Below, in pieces: positions 8,198 to 18,517 of a stretch of 64,000 nucleotides of DNA; within the stretch, counting starts at the first letter, position 1; each line of letters starts with the position of its first letter. The translations under genes and the position numbers were made by a program. This DNA is from Paraburkholderia sp. PREW-6R (GTDB lineage Bacteria > Pseudomonadota > Gammaproteobacteria > Burkholderiales > Burkholderiaceae): contig NZ_CP155074.1 of assembly GCF_039621805.1 (NCBI RefSeq), positions 372,001 through 436,000 on the forward strand, in the 5' to 3' direction. A model generated the notes under the pieces. It saw only the letters and a list, made by a program, of their open reading frames with translations, was not told the origin of the DNA and did no database searches.

Positions 8198-11100
8198 GTG
8201 TCCATACGCGTTGCGTTGAATCACGTCACACATTACCGCTACGACAGGCTGGTTGCGCTGTCCCCCCAGGTCGTGCGTCTGAGGCCTGCGCCGCATTGCC
8301 GGACCCCGATCCTCGCCTATTCGATGAGAGTCGAGCCGGCGGACCACTTTATCAACTGGCAGCAGGACGCATTCGCCAACTACCAGGCGCGGCTCGTCTT
8401 TCCGCACAAGACACGCGAATTCAAGGTGACCGTGGACCTGGTCGCCGAGATGGCCGTCTACAACCCGTTCGACTTCTTTCTGGAGCCGTCGGCAGAGACG
8501 TTTCCGTTCGAGTATTCACCTGGCCTCGCGGAAGAACTCGCGCCGTACCGCATCAAGCGTCCCATGACGCCGCGCTTTGCCGAGTTCGTTGCGAGTATCG
8601 ACCGCACGCCGGCGCCTACCGCCAACTTTCTTGTCGCCTTGAACCAGCGGCTGCAGCGCGAGATTCGCTACCTGATCCGCATGGAGCCTGGCGTGCAGAC
8701 GCCCGAGGAAACGCTCGAAGCGGCCGCGGGTTCATGCCGCGATTCCGGCTGGCTGCTGGTCGAGACGTTGCGGCAACTGGGACTGGCGGCCCGTTTCGTG
8801 TCGGGGTATCTGCTGCAACTTGCGCCCGACGTCAAATCGATCGACGGCCCGAGCGGCACGGAAGTCGATTTCACCGATCTGCACGCGTGGTGTGAAGTCT
8901 ATCTGCCGGGCGCAGGGTGGATCGGGCTCGACCCGACCTCCGGCCTGCTCGCCGGTGAAGGCCATATTCCGGTTGCCTGCACGCCTGAGCCAGGCAGCGC
9001 GGCGCCGATTTCCGGCGCGGTCGACGAATCCGAGGTGGAGTTCGAGCACACCATGTCGATCCAGCGCGTGCTGGAGACGCCTCGCGTGACGAGGCCATAC
9101 ACCGAAGAGGTATGGCGCGATGTGCTGGCCATGGGTGCGCAGGTCGACCGGCAACTCGCCGACATGGACGTGCGCTTGACGATGGGCGGCGAGCCGACCT
9201 TCGTCGCGCAGCGCGACCGCGACGCGGCCGAGTGGAACACCGACGCACTCGGACCCACCAAGCGCGGCTATGCGGTCGCACTGATGGACAAGCTGCGCTC
9301 GCGCTACGGCGCGAATGGCTTCCTGCATATCGGCCAGGGCAAGTGGTATCCGGGCGAGCAACTGCCGCGCTGGGCGATGTCGCTTTACTGGCGCGCCGAC
9401 GGCGAGCCGTGCTGGCGCGACCCCGCGCTCTTCGCCGACGAACGGGAACCGGGCACCTATACGGCCGAAGACGCGAGGCGCTTCCTGGCGCATCTGGCGA
9501 GCAAGCTCGCGATTGACAGTGACTGCATCCAGGCCGGCTTCGAGGATGTCTGGTATTACCTGTGGCGCGAGCGCCGGCTGCCGGTCAACGTCGACCCGTT
9601 CGACGCGCGTCTGGACGACGAACTCGAACGCGTGCGCCTGCGCCGTGTGTTCGACGCGGGCCTCACCAGCGCGACCGGCTATGTGTTGCCGCTCGCACGC
9701 GATCGCGATGCGCCGCACGACGCGCCGAAGTGGGTCACCGGGCACTGGTTCCTGCGCGACGAGCGCATGTATCTGATTCCCGGCGATTCGCCGATGGGCT
9801 ACCGGCTGCCGCTCGACTCGCTGCCGTGGGTGTCGAAGACGGACTATCCGTACCAGCACGCGCACGATCCGTTCGCGCCGCCCGTGCCGCTGCGCTCCGC
9901 AGCGCACTTGCGCATGCAGTATGAAGGCGACGGGCGCCGCACACTGAGTCCGGGCGACGCGCGGCACGCAGCGGCGTACTCGTCCTGCGCAGCGGATTTA
10001 TTGAGCGGGATGCCGGGCAGCACGATGCTCGCGTTCGCGCCGCAGTCCGGCGTTCCCACAGCGCCCGCGCGGGGCACATCGTCGAAAGAAACGATTCGTA
10101 CGGCGATCTGCGTGGAGGCGCGCGACCCGAAGCGCGCAGCCGGCCCGAAGGCCGAGACCGACGGGTTCGGCAGCGGCCGCTCGCTGTTGCATGTGTTCAT
10201 GCCGCCGCTCACCGAACTCGACGACTATCTCGACCTGCTTGCCGCGATCGAAGCCACCGCCGCCGAACTGCAGATGAAGGTCGTGCTGGAAGGCTATCCG
10301 CCGCCACGCGATGCGCGCCTGAAGTTGCTGCAGGTGACGCCCGACCCCGGCGTGATCGAAGTGAACATTCACCCGGCCGCGAACTGGCATCAACTGGTCG
10401 ATCACACCGAGTACCTGTATCAGGCGGCAACGGAGAGCTATCTCAGCAGTGAGAAGTTCATGACCGATGGCCGGCACACCGGCACCGGCGGTGGCAATCA
10501 CCTCGTGCTCGGTGGCGCAACGCCAGCGGACAGTCCGTTCCTGCGCCGCCCGGATCTGCTTGCGAGCCTGATCGCTTACTGGCACAACCATCCGTCGCTG
10601 TCGTATCTGTTTTCCGGGTTGTTCATCGGACCGACCAGCCAGGCGCCGCGTATCGACGAGGCGCGCAATGACCAGGTGTATGAACTGGAAGTAGCGTTGC
10701 GCGAGTTGCAACGTCAGATCGATCTGCTCGGCGGGCGCGAAAGCGCAAGCCTGCCCGCGTGGATGATCGACCGCTCGTTGCGCAACATTCTGATCGACGT
10801 GACGGGCAACACGCACCGCGCGGAATTCTGCATCGACAAACTGTATTCGCCCGATGGCCCGACCGGCCGCCTGGGCCTGCTGGAGTTGCGCGGTTTCGAA
10901 ATGCCGCCGCACGCGCGCATGAGTCTCGTGCAGCAATTGCTGTTGCGCGCGCTGGTGGCGCGCTTCTGGCACACGCCGTACACGCAGCGGCTCACGCGCT
11001 GGGGCACTGAACTGCACGACCGCTTCCTGCTCGGCACGTTCGTGAAGATGGACTTCGACGATGTGATCGACGACCTGAAACGCGCGGGCTTCGCGTTCGA

Positions 11101-11674
11101 GCGGAGCTGGTTCGCACCGCACTTCGAATTCCGTTTTCCGCTGGTCGGCGAGACCACCGTGAGCGGCGTGTCGCTGACCATCCGCAATGCGCTCGAACCG
11201 TGGCATGTGATGGGCGAGGAGGGCTCGGCGGGCGGCACGGTGCGGTATGTGGATTCGTCGGTGGAGCGGCTGGAAGTGCGTGCGCTCGGACTGAACGAAA
11301 ACCGCCATGTGCTGACCGTCAACGGGGTGCCGGTGCCGTTGCAGCCTACGGGCCGTGTCAGCGAGTATGTGGCCGGTGTACGCTTTCGCGCATGGTCGCA
11401 GCCCTCGGCGCTGCACCCAACTATCGGCGTGGACGCGCCGCTCACGTTCGACCTCGTGGATACGTGGACCGGGCGCTCGGTCGGCGGATGCCAGTATCAT
11501 GTCGCACATCCGGGCGGCCGCAACTACCAGACCTTCCCGGTCAATGCCTACGAGGCGGAAAGCCGGCGGCGCGCGCGCTTCTTCGCGTCGGGTCACACGC
11601 CGGGGCCGCTCACGGTCGACATGCCGCAGCGCAGTCTCGAGTTTCCGTTCACGCTCGATCTGCGCTACTGGTAA
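8198..11674 (+). CDS. Transglutaminase-like protein fused to DUF2126
   Basis: A 1158-residue cytoplasmic protein. Residues 1-90 match the bacterial transglutaminase N-terminal domain ([13 protein letters not shown]). The transglutaminase core follows with triad C180 ([10 protein letters not shown]), H229 ([12 protein letters not shown]) and D245 (WIGLDPTSG). From about residue 320 to the end is the large DUF2126 region ([47 protein letters not shown]). The GTG start at 8198 has AGGAG 5 bases upstream and gives the family N-terminus; the longer ORF does not. It leads an operon with ATP-grasp and transglutaminase genes, a neighbourhood proposed in the literature to make or attach peptide tags. 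The substrate is unknown. Confidence 0.9.
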   Translation: MSIRVALNHVTHYRYDRLVALSPQVVRLRPAPHCRTPILAYSMRVEPADHFINWQQDAFANYQARLVFPHKTREFKVTVDLVAEMAVYNPFDFFLEPSAETFPFEYSPGLAEELAPYRIKRPMTPRFAEFVASIDRTPAPTANFLVALNQRLQREIRYLIRMEPGVQTPEETLEAAAGSCRDSGWLLVETLRQLGLAARFVSGYLLQLAPDVKSIDGPSGTEVDFTDLHAWCEVYLPGAGWIGLDPTSGLLAGEGHIPVACTPEPGSAAPISGAVDESEVEFEHTMSIQRVLETPRVTRPYTEEVWRDVLAMGAQVDRQLADMDVRLTMGGEPTFVAQRDRDAAEWNTDALGPTKRGYAVALMDKLRSRYGANGFLHIGQGKWYPGEQLPRWAMSLYWRADGEPCWRDPALFADEREPGTYTAEDARRFLAHLASKLAIDSDCIQAGFEDVWYYLWRERRLPVNVDPFDARLDDELERVRLRRVFDAGLTSATGYVLPLARDRDAPHDAPKWVTGHWFLRDERMYLIPGDSPMGYRLPLDSLPWVSKTDYPYQHAHDPFAPPVPLRSAAHLRMQYEGDGRRTLSPGDARHAAAYSSCAADLLSGMPGSTMLAFAPQSGVPTAPARGTSSKETIRTAICVEARDPKRAAGPKAETDGFGSGRSLLHVFMPPLTELDDYLDLLAAIEATAAELQMKVVLEGYPPPRDARLKLLQVTPDPGVIEVNIHPAANWHQLVDHTEYLYQAATESYLSSEKFMTDGRHTGTGGGNHLVLGGATPADSPFLRRPDLLASLIAYWHNHPSLSYLFSGLFIGPTSQAPRIDEARNDQVYELEVALRELQRQIDLLGGRESASLPAWMIDRSLRNILIDVTGNTHRAEFCIDKLYSPDGPTGRLGLLELRGFEMPPHARMSLVQQLLLRALVARFWHTPYTQRLTRWGTELHDRFLLGTFVKMDFDDVIDDLKRAGFAFERSWFAPHFEFRFPLVGETTVSGVSLTIRNALEPWHVMGEEGSAGGTVRYVDSSVERLEVRALGLNENRHVLTVNGVPVPLQPTGRVSEYVAGVRFRAWSQPSALHPTIGVDAPLTFDLVDTWTGRSVGGCQYHVAHPGGRNYQTFPVNAYEAESRRRARFFASGHTPGPLTVDMPQRSLEFPFTLDLRYW

Positions 11675-11707
11675 ATGTAAATCCGCACCCACTGAAACCA
11701 CACGACA

Positions 11708-14332
11708 TTGGCCTTCCAGTCTACTTTTCCCTTCGAGACGTCCGCGGCGCGTGCGGACGCCTCGTCGCTGTTGCGGCTCTTGCCCGCTTACGAGGGGCAC
11801 TGGGACGAGTTGCGCGACGCCTCGGGCGCCCTGCGCGAACCGTGGCGCCAATTCTTCGAGCGCCTCGGCGAAGACGGCGTGGCGCGTCTGGAAGACCATA
11901 TCGCGTCGGTTGCACAGCAGATCCGCGATAACGACATCAGCTACAACGTCTATGCGGACAACGGCGAATCGCGGCCGTGGGCGCTCGACCTGTTGCCGTT
12001 TCTGGTTAGCGAAGACGAGTGGGCGGACATCGAGCGCGGCGTCATGCAGCGCGCGCAACTGCTCAACGCGATCGTCGCGGATATCTATGGGCCGCAAACG
12101 CTGCTGTCGCGCGGGCAATTGCCGCCTGCGCTGGTGTTCGGCCATCCCGGCTATCTGCGTTCCGTGAAGGGCTTCACACCGGCAGGCGGTCAGTTTCTGC
12201 AGGTAGTCGCAGTCGACCTTGCGCGTACCCCCGCCGGCGACTGGACCGTGATTGCGCATCGCACGGAAGCGCCGTCCGGCCTCGGCTATGCGCTCGAAAA
12301 CCGGTTGATCGTCTCCTCGCTGTTCGCCGATCCGTTTCGCGCGATGCGCGTGAGCCGTCTTGCACCGACTTATTCGCAACTGATCGCGACGCTCGTGCAG
12401 TCGGCACAATCGACGATGCAGCACGACCACGCAGGCGCCGAAAGCTCGCCGCATATCGCATTGCTCACGCCGGGGCCGTTCAACGAAACGTATTTCGAGC
12501 ACGTGTTTCTTGCGCGCTATCTCGGCGTTACGCTGGTAGAAGGCAAAGACCTCACCGTGCGTGACGACAAGCTCTATCTGAAGACGCTCGCCGGTTTGGA
12601 ACGCGTGCACGTGGTCCTGCGCCGTCTGGACGACGCGTTCTGCGATCCCGTCGAGTTGCGGGCCGATTCGTCGATTGGCGTGCCCGGTTTGTTGCAGGTG
12701 ATGCGCGCCGGTAATGTGATCGTGTCGAACGTGCCCGGCTCGGGCTTTGTCGAATCGCCGGCGTTGCACGGGTTCTTGCCGGGCATCGCCGACGTGCTGC
12801 TCGGCGAGGACCTCGTTTTGCCGAGCGTGCCGACCTGGTGGTGCGGAGAGAAAGCGGCGCGCGAGCATGCATTTGCGCGTATGGACGAAGCGTTCATCGT
12901 GCCGACATGGCCGGTTGCAGCGCGCGATGCGCCGCCCGGCGTCGAGCAGGGGCGGCAGAAGTTGTCCACGTGGCGCGCGCGTATCGAGGCGATGCCGGAC
13001 GCCTACACGATCCAGCGGCCGCAGCGTTTTTCATGCACGCCGCGTTACGAGGCGGGCACCGTGGGCCGTCGCCCGTCGGTGCTACGCGTGTATGCGATCG
13101 CCGACTTCAACGGCGGCTGGCACGTCATGCCCGGCGGCTTCACGCGGATGGCCGCCGAGCGGCAAACAACCGTGTCGATGCAATACGGTGGCAGTAGCGT
13201 GGACACGTGGGTGCTGTCCAGTCAGCCGACTTCGACCTTTACGCTGCTGCCTTCGCCGATCCAGCCGGCCGACCTCGCGCGCAAACATCGCACCGTGTCG
13301 AGCCGCGCGGCGGAGAACCTCTTCTGGGCCGGACGGTATGGTGAACGTGCAGAAAATAACGTGCGCCTGCTGCGGCTGATTCTCGGTTCGCTGGAAGGCA
13401 ATGACGCCGACGCAATGTTTCCAACGCTCGTGGAACTCGCGTTGCATTGCGGCCTCGTGCAATACGGCGATCTGTATTCGCCGACCTCGCCGCAGGCATT
13501 CGAGCGCGCGCTCGTTGCCAATCTGGGCGAGACGACCGGCGCGGCCAGCATCGGCCAGAACCTGAAGTCTCAGGCGCGCTCGAATGGCGAAGTGCGCGGG
13601 CGTCTGTCGAACGATCATTGGCGCACCATTCTGGCGGCACGCAACGATTTTCGCGACGCTCTGCAAATACTGATGCCGGCTCCCGCTGCGGCTTCCGATA
13701 GCGCGCCGTTCGGCGAGCGTCACGAACGCTACGACCGTTACGATCGCGTCACGCTGATGAACGCGCTGGAGCGTCTGTCGGTGCAGCTGTCGGCTATCAG
13801 CGGTGCGCAAGGCGACCGCATGACGCGCGATGAAGCGTGGCGATTGCTCTTCGTCGGCCGGCATATCGAGCGCGTGTCGGCCATGACGTCATTTCTTCGC
13901 GTCGTTGCCGACAAGGGGCAACTCGCCACGCCGGCGGGTTTCGATCTGCTGCTACAACTTTTCGACACCACGTTGACGTACCGCTCGCTTTATCCGGGCC
14001 GTTTCGAAGTGCCCGCGCTCCTCGATCTGCTGGTGGTCGAGCCGGATAATCCGCGCGCCATTTACGGCGTGTATGAGCGCTTGCGCAAGAAGCTCGATGA
14101 AATCGCGGTGGCGGCAGGCAGCATGCGGCACCGGCCGTTCGCGGAACTGATGGCGCCGGCCGCCTCGCTGGCGACGCTCGAATCGCTCTGCGAAGTCGAT
14201 GAAGACGGTGTGCATGCCAATCTGATTGCCGTGTGCGACCAGATCAACGGCTTCGTCGGCGCGGCCGCGCATGAAATCAGCGCGCGCTATTTCAGTCACG
14301 CGAGTACGGTGGCGTCCCAGGTGTGGTCATGA
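11708..14332 (+). CDS. Circularly permuted ATP-grasp fused to alpha-E domain
   Basis: An 874-residue fusion. The first about 530 residues are a circularly permuted ATP-grasp amidoligase-like domain (YNVYADNGESRPWALDLLPF, LTPGPFNETYFEHVFLA, LGVTLVEGKDL, RRLDDAFCDPVELRADS). The C-terminal 330 or so residues are an alpha-E helical domain opening with SSRAAENLFWAGRYGERAEN, a sequence also found at the N-terminus of the separate alpha-E protein at 51121. ATP-grasp enzymes form peptide or amide bonds using ATP; alpha-E partners have no known activity. The only plausible start is TTG 11708, with no good ribosome site, 33 bases after the preceding gene, so coupling is likely. It overlaps the next gene by 4 bases. 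Confidence 0.88.
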   Translation: MAFQSTFPFETSAARADASSLLRLLPAYEGHWDELRDASGALREPWRQFFERLGEDGVARLEDHIASVAQQIRDNDISYNVYADNGESRPWALDLLPFLVSEDEWADIERGVMQRAQLLNAIVADIYGPQTLLSRGQLPPALVFGHPGYLRSVKGFTPAGGQFLQVVAVDLARTPAGDWTVIAHRTEAPSGLGYALENRLIVSSLFADPFRAMRVSRLAPTYSQLIATLVQSAQSTMQHDHAGAESSPHIALLTPGPFNETYFEHVFLARYLGVTLVEGKDLTVRDDKLYLKTLAGLERVHVVLRRLDDAFCDPVELRADSSIGVPGLLQVMRAGNVIVSNVPGSGFVESPALHGFLPGIADVLLGEDLVLPSVPTWWCGEKAAREHAFARMDEAFIVPTWPVAARDAPPGVEQGRQKLSTWRARIEAMPDAYTIQRPQRFSCTPRYEAGTVGRRPSVLRVYAIADFNGGWHVMPGGFTRMAAERQTTVSMQYGGSSVDTWVLSSQPTSTFTLLPSPIQPADLARKHRTVSSRAAENLFWAGRYGERAENNVRLLRLILGSLEGNDADAMFPTLVELALHCGLVQYGDLYSPTSPQAFERALVANLGETTGAASIGQNLKSQARSNGEVRGRLSNDHWRTILAARNDFRDALQILMPAPAAASDSAPFGERHERYDRYDRVTLMNALERLSVQLSAISGAQGDRMTRDEAWRLLFVGRHIERVSAMTSFLRVVADKGQLATPAGFDLLLQLFDTTLTYRSLYPGRFEVPALLDLLVVEPDNPRAIYGVYERLRKKLDEIAVAAGSMRHRPFAELMAPAASLATLESLCEVDEDGVHANLIAVCDQINGFVGAAAHEISARYFSHASTVASQVWS

Positions 14333-15219
14333 AAAACGTGTCTACTGTGCTGTCCGTTTCGCATCGCACGACATACCGCTATTCCACGTATGTAGAGACA
14401 GCGCAGCATCTCGCGACGATCCGACCGATCGCATGTTCATGGCAGCGTGTGATTTCGCACAGCGAAAGCATCGAGCCGACGCCTTCCTACATGAACAGCC
14501 GCGTGGATACGTTCGGTAACGACGTGCTGTACTTCGCGCTCGACGCGCCGCACGAACGGCTGCAACTCATCAGCGAAACCACGGTGGCGCTCACGCCGCG
14601 CTGGACTCAGCTCGACCCCGAAGCAACGCCCCGATGGGAAGACGTGGCGGATGCGCTGCGTTTCCGTGCCACCGGCGAGTTCAGGCCCGAAGTCGAGTTC
14701 TGCTTCGCGTCGCCGAACATCGTGCCACGTCCTTCGCTGCGCGAATACGCGTTGCCGAGCTTTACACCGGGCATGCCGGTCGCGGCAGGCGCGATCGACC
14801 TGATGCATCGCATCCATGAGGACTTTGCCTACAGGCCTTCGTCGACGATGTTCGATACCCCGGCCGAGCGCGCGTTCGAACTGAAAAGCGGCGTCTGCCA
14901 GGATTTTGCGCAGGTGATGATCGGCTGTCTGCGCGCGCTAGGTTTGCCGGCGCGTTACGTGAGCGGCTATTTGCGCAATGATCCGCCGCCGGGTCAGCCG
15001 CGCCTGATCGGCGCGGACGCCTCGCATGCGTGGGTCTCCGTGTTTTGCCCCGGCAGCGGCTGGATCGATCTCGATCCAACCAACGACGTGCTCGCGGACA
15101 TGGATCACGTGACGCTTGCCATCGGCCGCGATTACAGCGACGTATCGCTGCTGCGCGGGATGATTCTCGGCGGCGGCGCGCACCGCGTCGAAGTCGGTGT
15201 AACGGTGCTGCCGCTGTAG
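14329..15219 (+). CDS. Transglutaminase-like cysteine peptidase/transferase
   Basis: A 296-residue protein. The N-terminal beta domain (VSHRTTYRYSTYVETAQH) precedes a transglutaminase core with triad C190 (KSGVCQDFAQ), H233 (ASHAWVSVF) and D249 (WIDLDPTND). ATG 14329 overlaps the stop of the ATP-grasp gene (ATGA), so it is the last gene of this operon. Its core is similar in layout to the product at 52084 in the second cluster. Such proteins may hydrolyse or transfer amide-linked tags made by the ATP-grasp partner. No signal peptide is present. Confidence 0.9.
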   Translation: MKNVSTVLSVSHRTTYRYSTYVETAQHLATIRPIACSWQRVISHSESIEPTPSYMNSRVDTFGNDVLYFALDAPHERLQLISETTVALTPRWTQLDPEATPRWEDVADALRFRATGEFRPEVEFCFASPNIVPRPSLREYALPSFTPGMPVAAGAIDLMHRIHEDFAYRPSSTMFDTPAERAFELKSGVCQDFAQVMIGCLRALGLPARYVSGYLRNDPPPGQPRLIGADASHAWVSVFCPGSGWIDLDPTNDVLADMDHVTLAIGRDYSDVSLLRGMILGGGAHRVEVGVTVLPL

Positions 15220-15381
15220 CCCCATTCATTTGCGCCCGACACAGGCGCTCTTCCGAGCACACCAACTTGTCAACCCGCCCGCTCCGGCAGTGGGCCGTCC
15301 ATTCATAGCGGGTCGGGGAAAACCCTTGCGGTTCATTCCCAACGAGCGGGAATCCGATTTTTGAAATCTGAGAACCTTCTG

Positions 15382-15394
15382 GCATTCTGAATGC
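15382..15394. promoter_or_regulatory. Palindrome upstream of the IclR gene
   Basis: GCATTC-T-GAATGC is a perfect 6-bp inverted repeat with one central base, 29 bases before the GTG start of the IclR gene. IclR proteins often bind short palindromes in their own promoters, so this is a candidate autoregulatory operator. Confidence 0.4.
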
Positions 15395-15423
15395 GTGTCG
15401 AATAGCGAGCAGGTACTGCGATC

Positions 15424-16173
15424 GTGAATGCGCAACAGGGGGTGACCGGAGCCGAACGGGTTCTGCTGGTGCTGGCCGCACTCGCAAGTCATGGCAAGGC
15501 GATGTCAGTCAAGGATCTGCTCGCCGTCACCGGACTGGCGCAGAGCACGTTGTACCGTCAGATTGCATTGCTCAAACGCTGGGGCTTCGTCGCCGAGAAC
15601 GCGGGATATTACGCGCCGGGTCCAATCAGTCTGCAACTCGCGCTTGGTTTCGACGTGAATTCGCTGCTCGTGGAAGCGAGCCGCAGCGAAATGCAGCAAC
15701 TCGCCCGGACGTCGCAGGAAAGCATTGGCCTCGTCGTCGCGGTCAAGCATCAGGTGATGTGTCTGGAGATGGTGGATAGTCAGCACTCTTTACGCTGCTC
15801 GTTCGAGAAAGGGCGCGCGGTGCCGCTAAAGGCGGGCGCGTCGGCGAAATCGCTGCTGGCATTCATGGCCGACAAGGCGCGCTCCGAGGTGCTCGATAGC
15901 GTGTTCGACCACGACCCGGCTGGCCGCGCCGCGATGGAAACCGAACTCGAACGCATTCGCGCGCAAGGCTATGCGGTGAGCGACAGCGAAGTGGATCCCG
16001 GCGTGTGGGGCGTCAGCGCGCCTATCTTTCATCGCGCGGGCCGCAGCGGCGGCAGTAGCGCGTCGATCACGCTGATGGCGCCCTCCACGCGCGCCGTGGG
16101 CCGCGAGACCCAACATATCGACGCGACGCTACGCACGGCACGCGCGATTTCCGAGCATATGCAAACCGACTGA
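15424..16173 (+). CDS. IclR family transcriptional regulator
   Basis: A 249-residue regulator starting at GTG 15424. The N-terminal winged helix reads LAALASHGKAMSVKDLLAV-TGLAQSTLYRQIALLKRWGFV, and the C-terminal ligand domain shows the IclR pattern (RTSQESIGLVVAVKHQVMCLE, PLKAGASAKSLLAF, GYAVSDSEVDPGVWGVSAPIF). It is placed directly upstream of, and in the same direction as, an amino-acid ABC transporter and HutG, so it probably controls those genes in response to a histidine-pathway metabolite. That target is inferred from position only. Confidence 0.92.
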   Translation: MNAQQGVTGAERVLLVLAALASHGKAMSVKDLLAVTGLAQSTLYRQIALLKRWGFVAENAGYYAPGPISLQLALGFDVNSLLVEASRSEMQQLARTSQESIGLVVAVKHQVMCLEMVDSQHSLRCSFEKGRAVPLKAGASAKSLLAFMADKARSEVLDSVFDHDPAGRAAMETELERIRAQGYAVSDSEVDPGVWGVSAPIFHRAGRSGGSSASITLMAPSTRAVGRETQHIDATLRTARAISEHMQTD

Positions 16174-16302
16174 TCGCAACATGCTTTCCACGATCAATAA
16201 ACGATATGGATTCCGAACAGACTTATTTGATCGCGCCAACCGCGCCAACCCTATCACCCCAACGACCGTAACAAGCCGAACCGACCACCCGGAGCCCACA
16301 CC

Positions 16303-17058
16303 ATGAAGTTACAACGACTGCTGTCCGTTGCCTGCGTCACCGTCGCCGTGACGCTCGGCGGATTTTCCGCCGCAGCCTCCGCGCAAAATGCCGACGTGCT
16401 GAACGTCGCGACCGACGCCACATTCCCGCCCATGGAGTTCACCGAAAACGGCGCGCGCACGGGATTCGACGTGGACATCATGAATGCGCTCGCGAAGGCC
16501 ATGGGCAAACGCGTGCAATGGACCGATATCGACTTCAAGGGGCTGATTCCGGGGCTGATCGCACATCGCTTCGATGCGGCGATCTCCGGCATCTATATCA
16601 CCGACGAACGCGCGAAAGTGGTCGATTTCACCGACTCGTATTACGCCGGCGGTCTCGTCGTGCTGGTGAAAAGCGATTCGCCCATCAAGTCGGTGACCGA
16701 TCTGAACGGCAAGAAGGTCTCGGTTCAGGTGGGGACCAAGTCAGTGAATTTCCTGCGCGACAACTACCCGCAAATCAACCGCGTGGAAGTCGAAAAGAAT
16801 CAGGAGATGTTCGACCTGGTCGGCATCGGCCGCGCGGATGCCGCGGTGACCGGCAAACCGGCTGCGTATCAACTCGTGAAAACGCGCGGCGGTTTCCGCG
16901 TGCTCGACAAACCGCTGACCACGGAAGCGTACGGCATTGCGGTGCGCAAGGACGAACCGCAACTGAAGGCTGCGTTCAACACTGCGCTCGCGAAGATCAA
17001 GGCCGACGGCACGTATGCAGCCATCGTAAAGAAATGGTTCGGCGCCACCGCGCAATAA
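16303..17058 (+). CDS. Amino-acid ABC transporter, periplasmic binding protein
   Basis: A 251-residue solute-binding protein of the family-3 type. It has a signal peptide (MKLQRLLSVACVTVAVTL to ASAQ) and then the family opening VLNVATDATFPPMEFTENG-ARTGFDVDIMNALAKAMG, with VDFTDSYYAGGLVVLV and GKKVSVQVGTKSVNFL further on. It delivers a polar amino acid or derivative to the permease encoded next. The operon ends in hutG, so histidine or a degradation intermediate is the likely ligand; binding specificity cannot be read from sequence. Confidence 0.92.
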   Translation: MKLQRLLSVACVTVAVTLGGFSAAASAQNADVLNVATDATFPPMEFTENGARTGFDVDIMNALAKAMGKRVQWTDIDFKGLIPGLIAHRFDAAISGIYITDERAKVVDFTDSYYAGGLVVLVKSDSPIKSVTDLNGKKVSVQVGTKSVNFLRDNYPQINRVEVEKNQEMFDLVGIGRADAAVTGKPAAYQLVKTRGGFRVLDKPLTTEAYGIAVRKDEPQLKAAFNTALAKIKADGTYAAIVKKWFGATAQ

Positions 17059-17075
17059 TGAACTGAGCGAAATCC

Positions 17076-17744
17076 ATGGAACTCGATTTTTCGCCGGTGA
17101 TTGCCGGTTTGCCCGACATCATGCACGGCGCGCTGGTGACGGTCGAGGTGACCGCGGCGTCGCTCGCGCTGAGTTGCGTGCTGGGCCTTCTGATTGGCAT
17201 CGGCCGGCTCACCCCGCAGCGGCGCATCGTCTACGGTCTTTGCACGGCTTATCTGACGTTTTTTCGCGGCACGCCGCTGCTCGTGCAACTCTTCCTGTTG
17301 TTCTTCGGGCTGCCGCAGTTCGGCATTCTGCTGCCTGCGTTCGTGTGCGGCATGCTCGGCCTCGGTCTGTATTCCGCGGCGTATGTGTCGGAGATCGTGC
17401 GCGGGGCAATTCAGTCGGTGGATCGCGGGCAGATGGAAGCGGCGCGGTCGATCGGCATGTCGGCGGGACAGGCAATGCGCGCGATCATTCTGCCGCAGGC
17501 CGTGGTGCGGATGATCCCGCCGCTTGGCAACGAGTTCATCGCACTCATCAAGAACTCCGCGCTGGTCTCGCTGCTGACGATCGACGATTTGATGCATGAA
17601 GGGCAGAAGATCATTAGCGTGTCATACCGTTCGCTCGAAGTGTATCTGGCTATTGCACTGGTGTATCTGGTATTGACGCAGGCGACCAATTACGCGCTGC
17701 ATCGTGTGGAGCGCCGTTTGCGTGCAGGAGGAATGGTGCAATGA
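17076..17744 (+). CDS. Amino-acid ABC transporter permease (HisM/HisQ type)
   Basis: A 222-residue inner-membrane permease with about five membrane helices. The EAA loop that contacts the ATPase is clear ([20 protein letters not shown]), as is the [13 protein letters not shown] signature of polar amino acid permeases. Only one permease gene is present, so the channel is probably a homodimer. It starts 17 bases after the binding protein gene and its stop overlaps the ATPase start (ATGA). Confidence 0.93.
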   Translation: MELDFSPVIAGLPDIMHGALVTVEVTAASLALSCVLGLLIGIGRLTPQRRIVYGLCTAYLTFFRGTPLLVQLFLLFFGLPQFGILLPAFVCGMLGLGLYSAAYVSEIVRGAIQSVDRGQMEAARSIGMSAGQAMRAIILPQAVVRMIPPLGNEFIALIKNSALVSLLTIDDLMHEGQKIISVSYRSLEVYLAIALVYLVLTQATNYALHRVERRLRAGGMVQ

Positions 17745-18517
17745 ATACCGTGAGCAAGCCGGAAGAACCGATCGTCAGCATCCGCGGACTGAAGAAATCG
17801 TTCGGTACGCATACCGTGCTGAACGGCATCGATTTCGATATTCAGCCGCAACAGGTCGTCGTGGTGATCGGACCCAGCGGCTCCGGCAAAAGTACCTTTT
17901 TGCGGTGCTGCAACGGACTGGAACAGGCCGAAGGCGGCACGATCGATATCTGTGGACACCGTCTCGTCGATCAGGGCACGATGCTCGGCGAACGATCGCT
18001 GAATACGCTGCGCACCGAAGTCGGCATGGTGTTCCAGTCGTTCAATCTGTTCCCGCATCTGTCGGTACTGCATAACATCACAATAGGTCCGCGGATGTTG
18101 CGTGGCGCGAGCAAGGCGCAAGCCGAGGCCGCCGGCATCGCGTTGCTGGAAAAGGTGGGGCTTGCGCACAAGGCGCATGTGATGCCGGCGAGTTTGTCCG
18201 GTGGACAGAAACAGCGCGTCGCGATTGCACGTGCACTGGCCATGCAGCCGCGCGTGATGCTGTTCGACGAGCCGACTTCCGCACTCGATCCCGAACTCGT
18301 CGGGGAAGTGTTGCAGGTGATGAAACTGCTCGCGAGCGAGGGCATGACGATGGTGGTCGTCACGCATGAAATGGGTTTTGCGAAAGAAGTGGCGGACGTG
18401 GTGGTGGTGATGGACGGCGGCGTGATCGTCGAAGCCGGGCCGCCATCCGACATTTTTTCGGCGCCTTCGCAACCGCGCACGCGGGCTTTTCTGCAGGCGG
18501 TGCTGTCGCGCGCATGA
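17741..18517 (+). CDS. Amino-acid ABC transporter ATP-binding protein
   Basis: A 258-residue ATPase with Walker [11 protein letters not shown]-loop ([16 protein letters not shown]), signature [15 protein letters not shown], Walker [15 protein letters not shown] and switch His in [10 protein letters not shown]. This is the GlnQ/HisP type of polar amino acid importer. The start overlaps the permease stop and its own stop overlaps the hutG start, so all four genes form one tight operon. Confidence 0.95.
   Translation: MNTVSKPEEPIVSIRGLKKSFGTHTVLNGIDFDIQPQQVVVVIGPSGSGKSTFLRCCNGLEQAEGGTIDICGHRLVDQGTMLGERSLNTLRTEVGMVFQSFNLFPHLSVLHNITIGPRMLRGASKAQAEAAGIALLEKVGLAHKAHVMPASLSGGQKQRVAIARALAMQPRVMLFDEPTSALDPELVGEVLQVMKLLASEGMTMVVVTHEMGFAKEVADVVVVMDGGVIVEAGPPSDIFSAPSQPRTRAFLQAVLSRA

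Noticed and set aside
9998-12868. 956-residue open frame on the minus strand
   Set aside because: It is antisense to two clear genes (DUF2126 and ATP-grasp proteins), is Arg/His-rich with no domain, and results from strong GC3 codon bias on the plus strand.
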